Below, piece after piece: positions 13,347 to 13,398 of a stretch of 13,398 nt of DNA (position 1 is its first letter; each line of letters opens with the position of its first letter). Source of the stretch: a bacterium (GTDB lineage Bacteria > Electryoneota > RPQS01); NCBI GenBank assembly GCA_018814465.1, contig JAHIZR010000005.1:1-13398 (forward strand), given 5' to 3'. The notes beneath the pieces were generated by a model, which was not told the origin of the DNA, searched no databases, and saw only the letters and a program-made list of their open reading frames with translations. The translations under genes were made by a program, and so were the position numbers.

Positions 13347-13398
13347 TGAACTATACTACAACCCTAAGATAACACTTTCTGAAGATACAAGAATGACA

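Larger units (their letters stand above)
12205..13398 (-). mobile_element. IS110-family insertion sequence (ends not resolved, may extend past window)
   Basis: The element consists of the transposase gene and at least part of the non-coding region 13150-13398 upstream of it. The long upstream non-coding region, rather than a downstream one, fits the IS110 subgroup as opposed to IS1111. No terminal inverted repeats or target duplications are visible, as expected for this family. Both boundaries are approximate. Confidence 0.7.

Overview
The window looks like chromosomal DNA from a Gram-negative member of the FCB group, outside the best-known Bacteroidetes. This rests on a secreted protein with a C-terminal NYPNPFNP-type sorting tail, a DUF2207/LemA membrane pair, a Ni-superoxide dismutase and moderate G+C. 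The promoters that can be seen fit the ordinary sigma70 pattern (TTGACA, 17 bp, TATGTT upstream of the TrpF-like gene) rather than the Bacteroidetes pattern. The phylum is an inference; no rRNA or marker gene is present.

Left part (1-3400): the minus-strand secreted protein runs off the window at position 1. A 754-bp gene-free stretch follows, carrying two copies of an 11-bp palindrome. Next come an AhpD-like carboxymuconolactone decarboxylase family gene with a clear terminator, and a small RRM RNA-binding protein whose leader contains alternative hairpins and a terminator-like element.

Middle (3800-6030): a nickel superoxide dismutase operon. It holds a 70-aa exported or membrane-anchored His-rich protein resembling the start of HupE, then sodN with its cleavable leader and nickel hook HCDGPCGIYD, then the dedicated protease sodX. 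The predicted -35 box lies inside an inverted repeat, which suggests a repressor site. A DUF302 gene and an antibiotic-biosynthesis-monooxygenase-like (ABM-like) gene follow, each with its own terminator.

Right-middle (6085-10596): a sigma70 promoter leads into a divergent TrpF-like gene, a secreted protein made of two copies of a pseudopilin-like module, and the DUF2207 and LemA pair, with an ORF6N-domain gene close behind. No terminator is seen inside this run, so it may be one transcript.

Right part (10600-13398): two small proteins of the same uncharacterised family flank an unknown helical gene. After them come three 33-bp tandem repeats and a minus-strand IS110-family transposase. The structured non-coding region upstream of the transposase is where a bridge RNA would be expected; it contains a perfect 34-bp palindrome. 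The IS ends cannot be fixed from this window.
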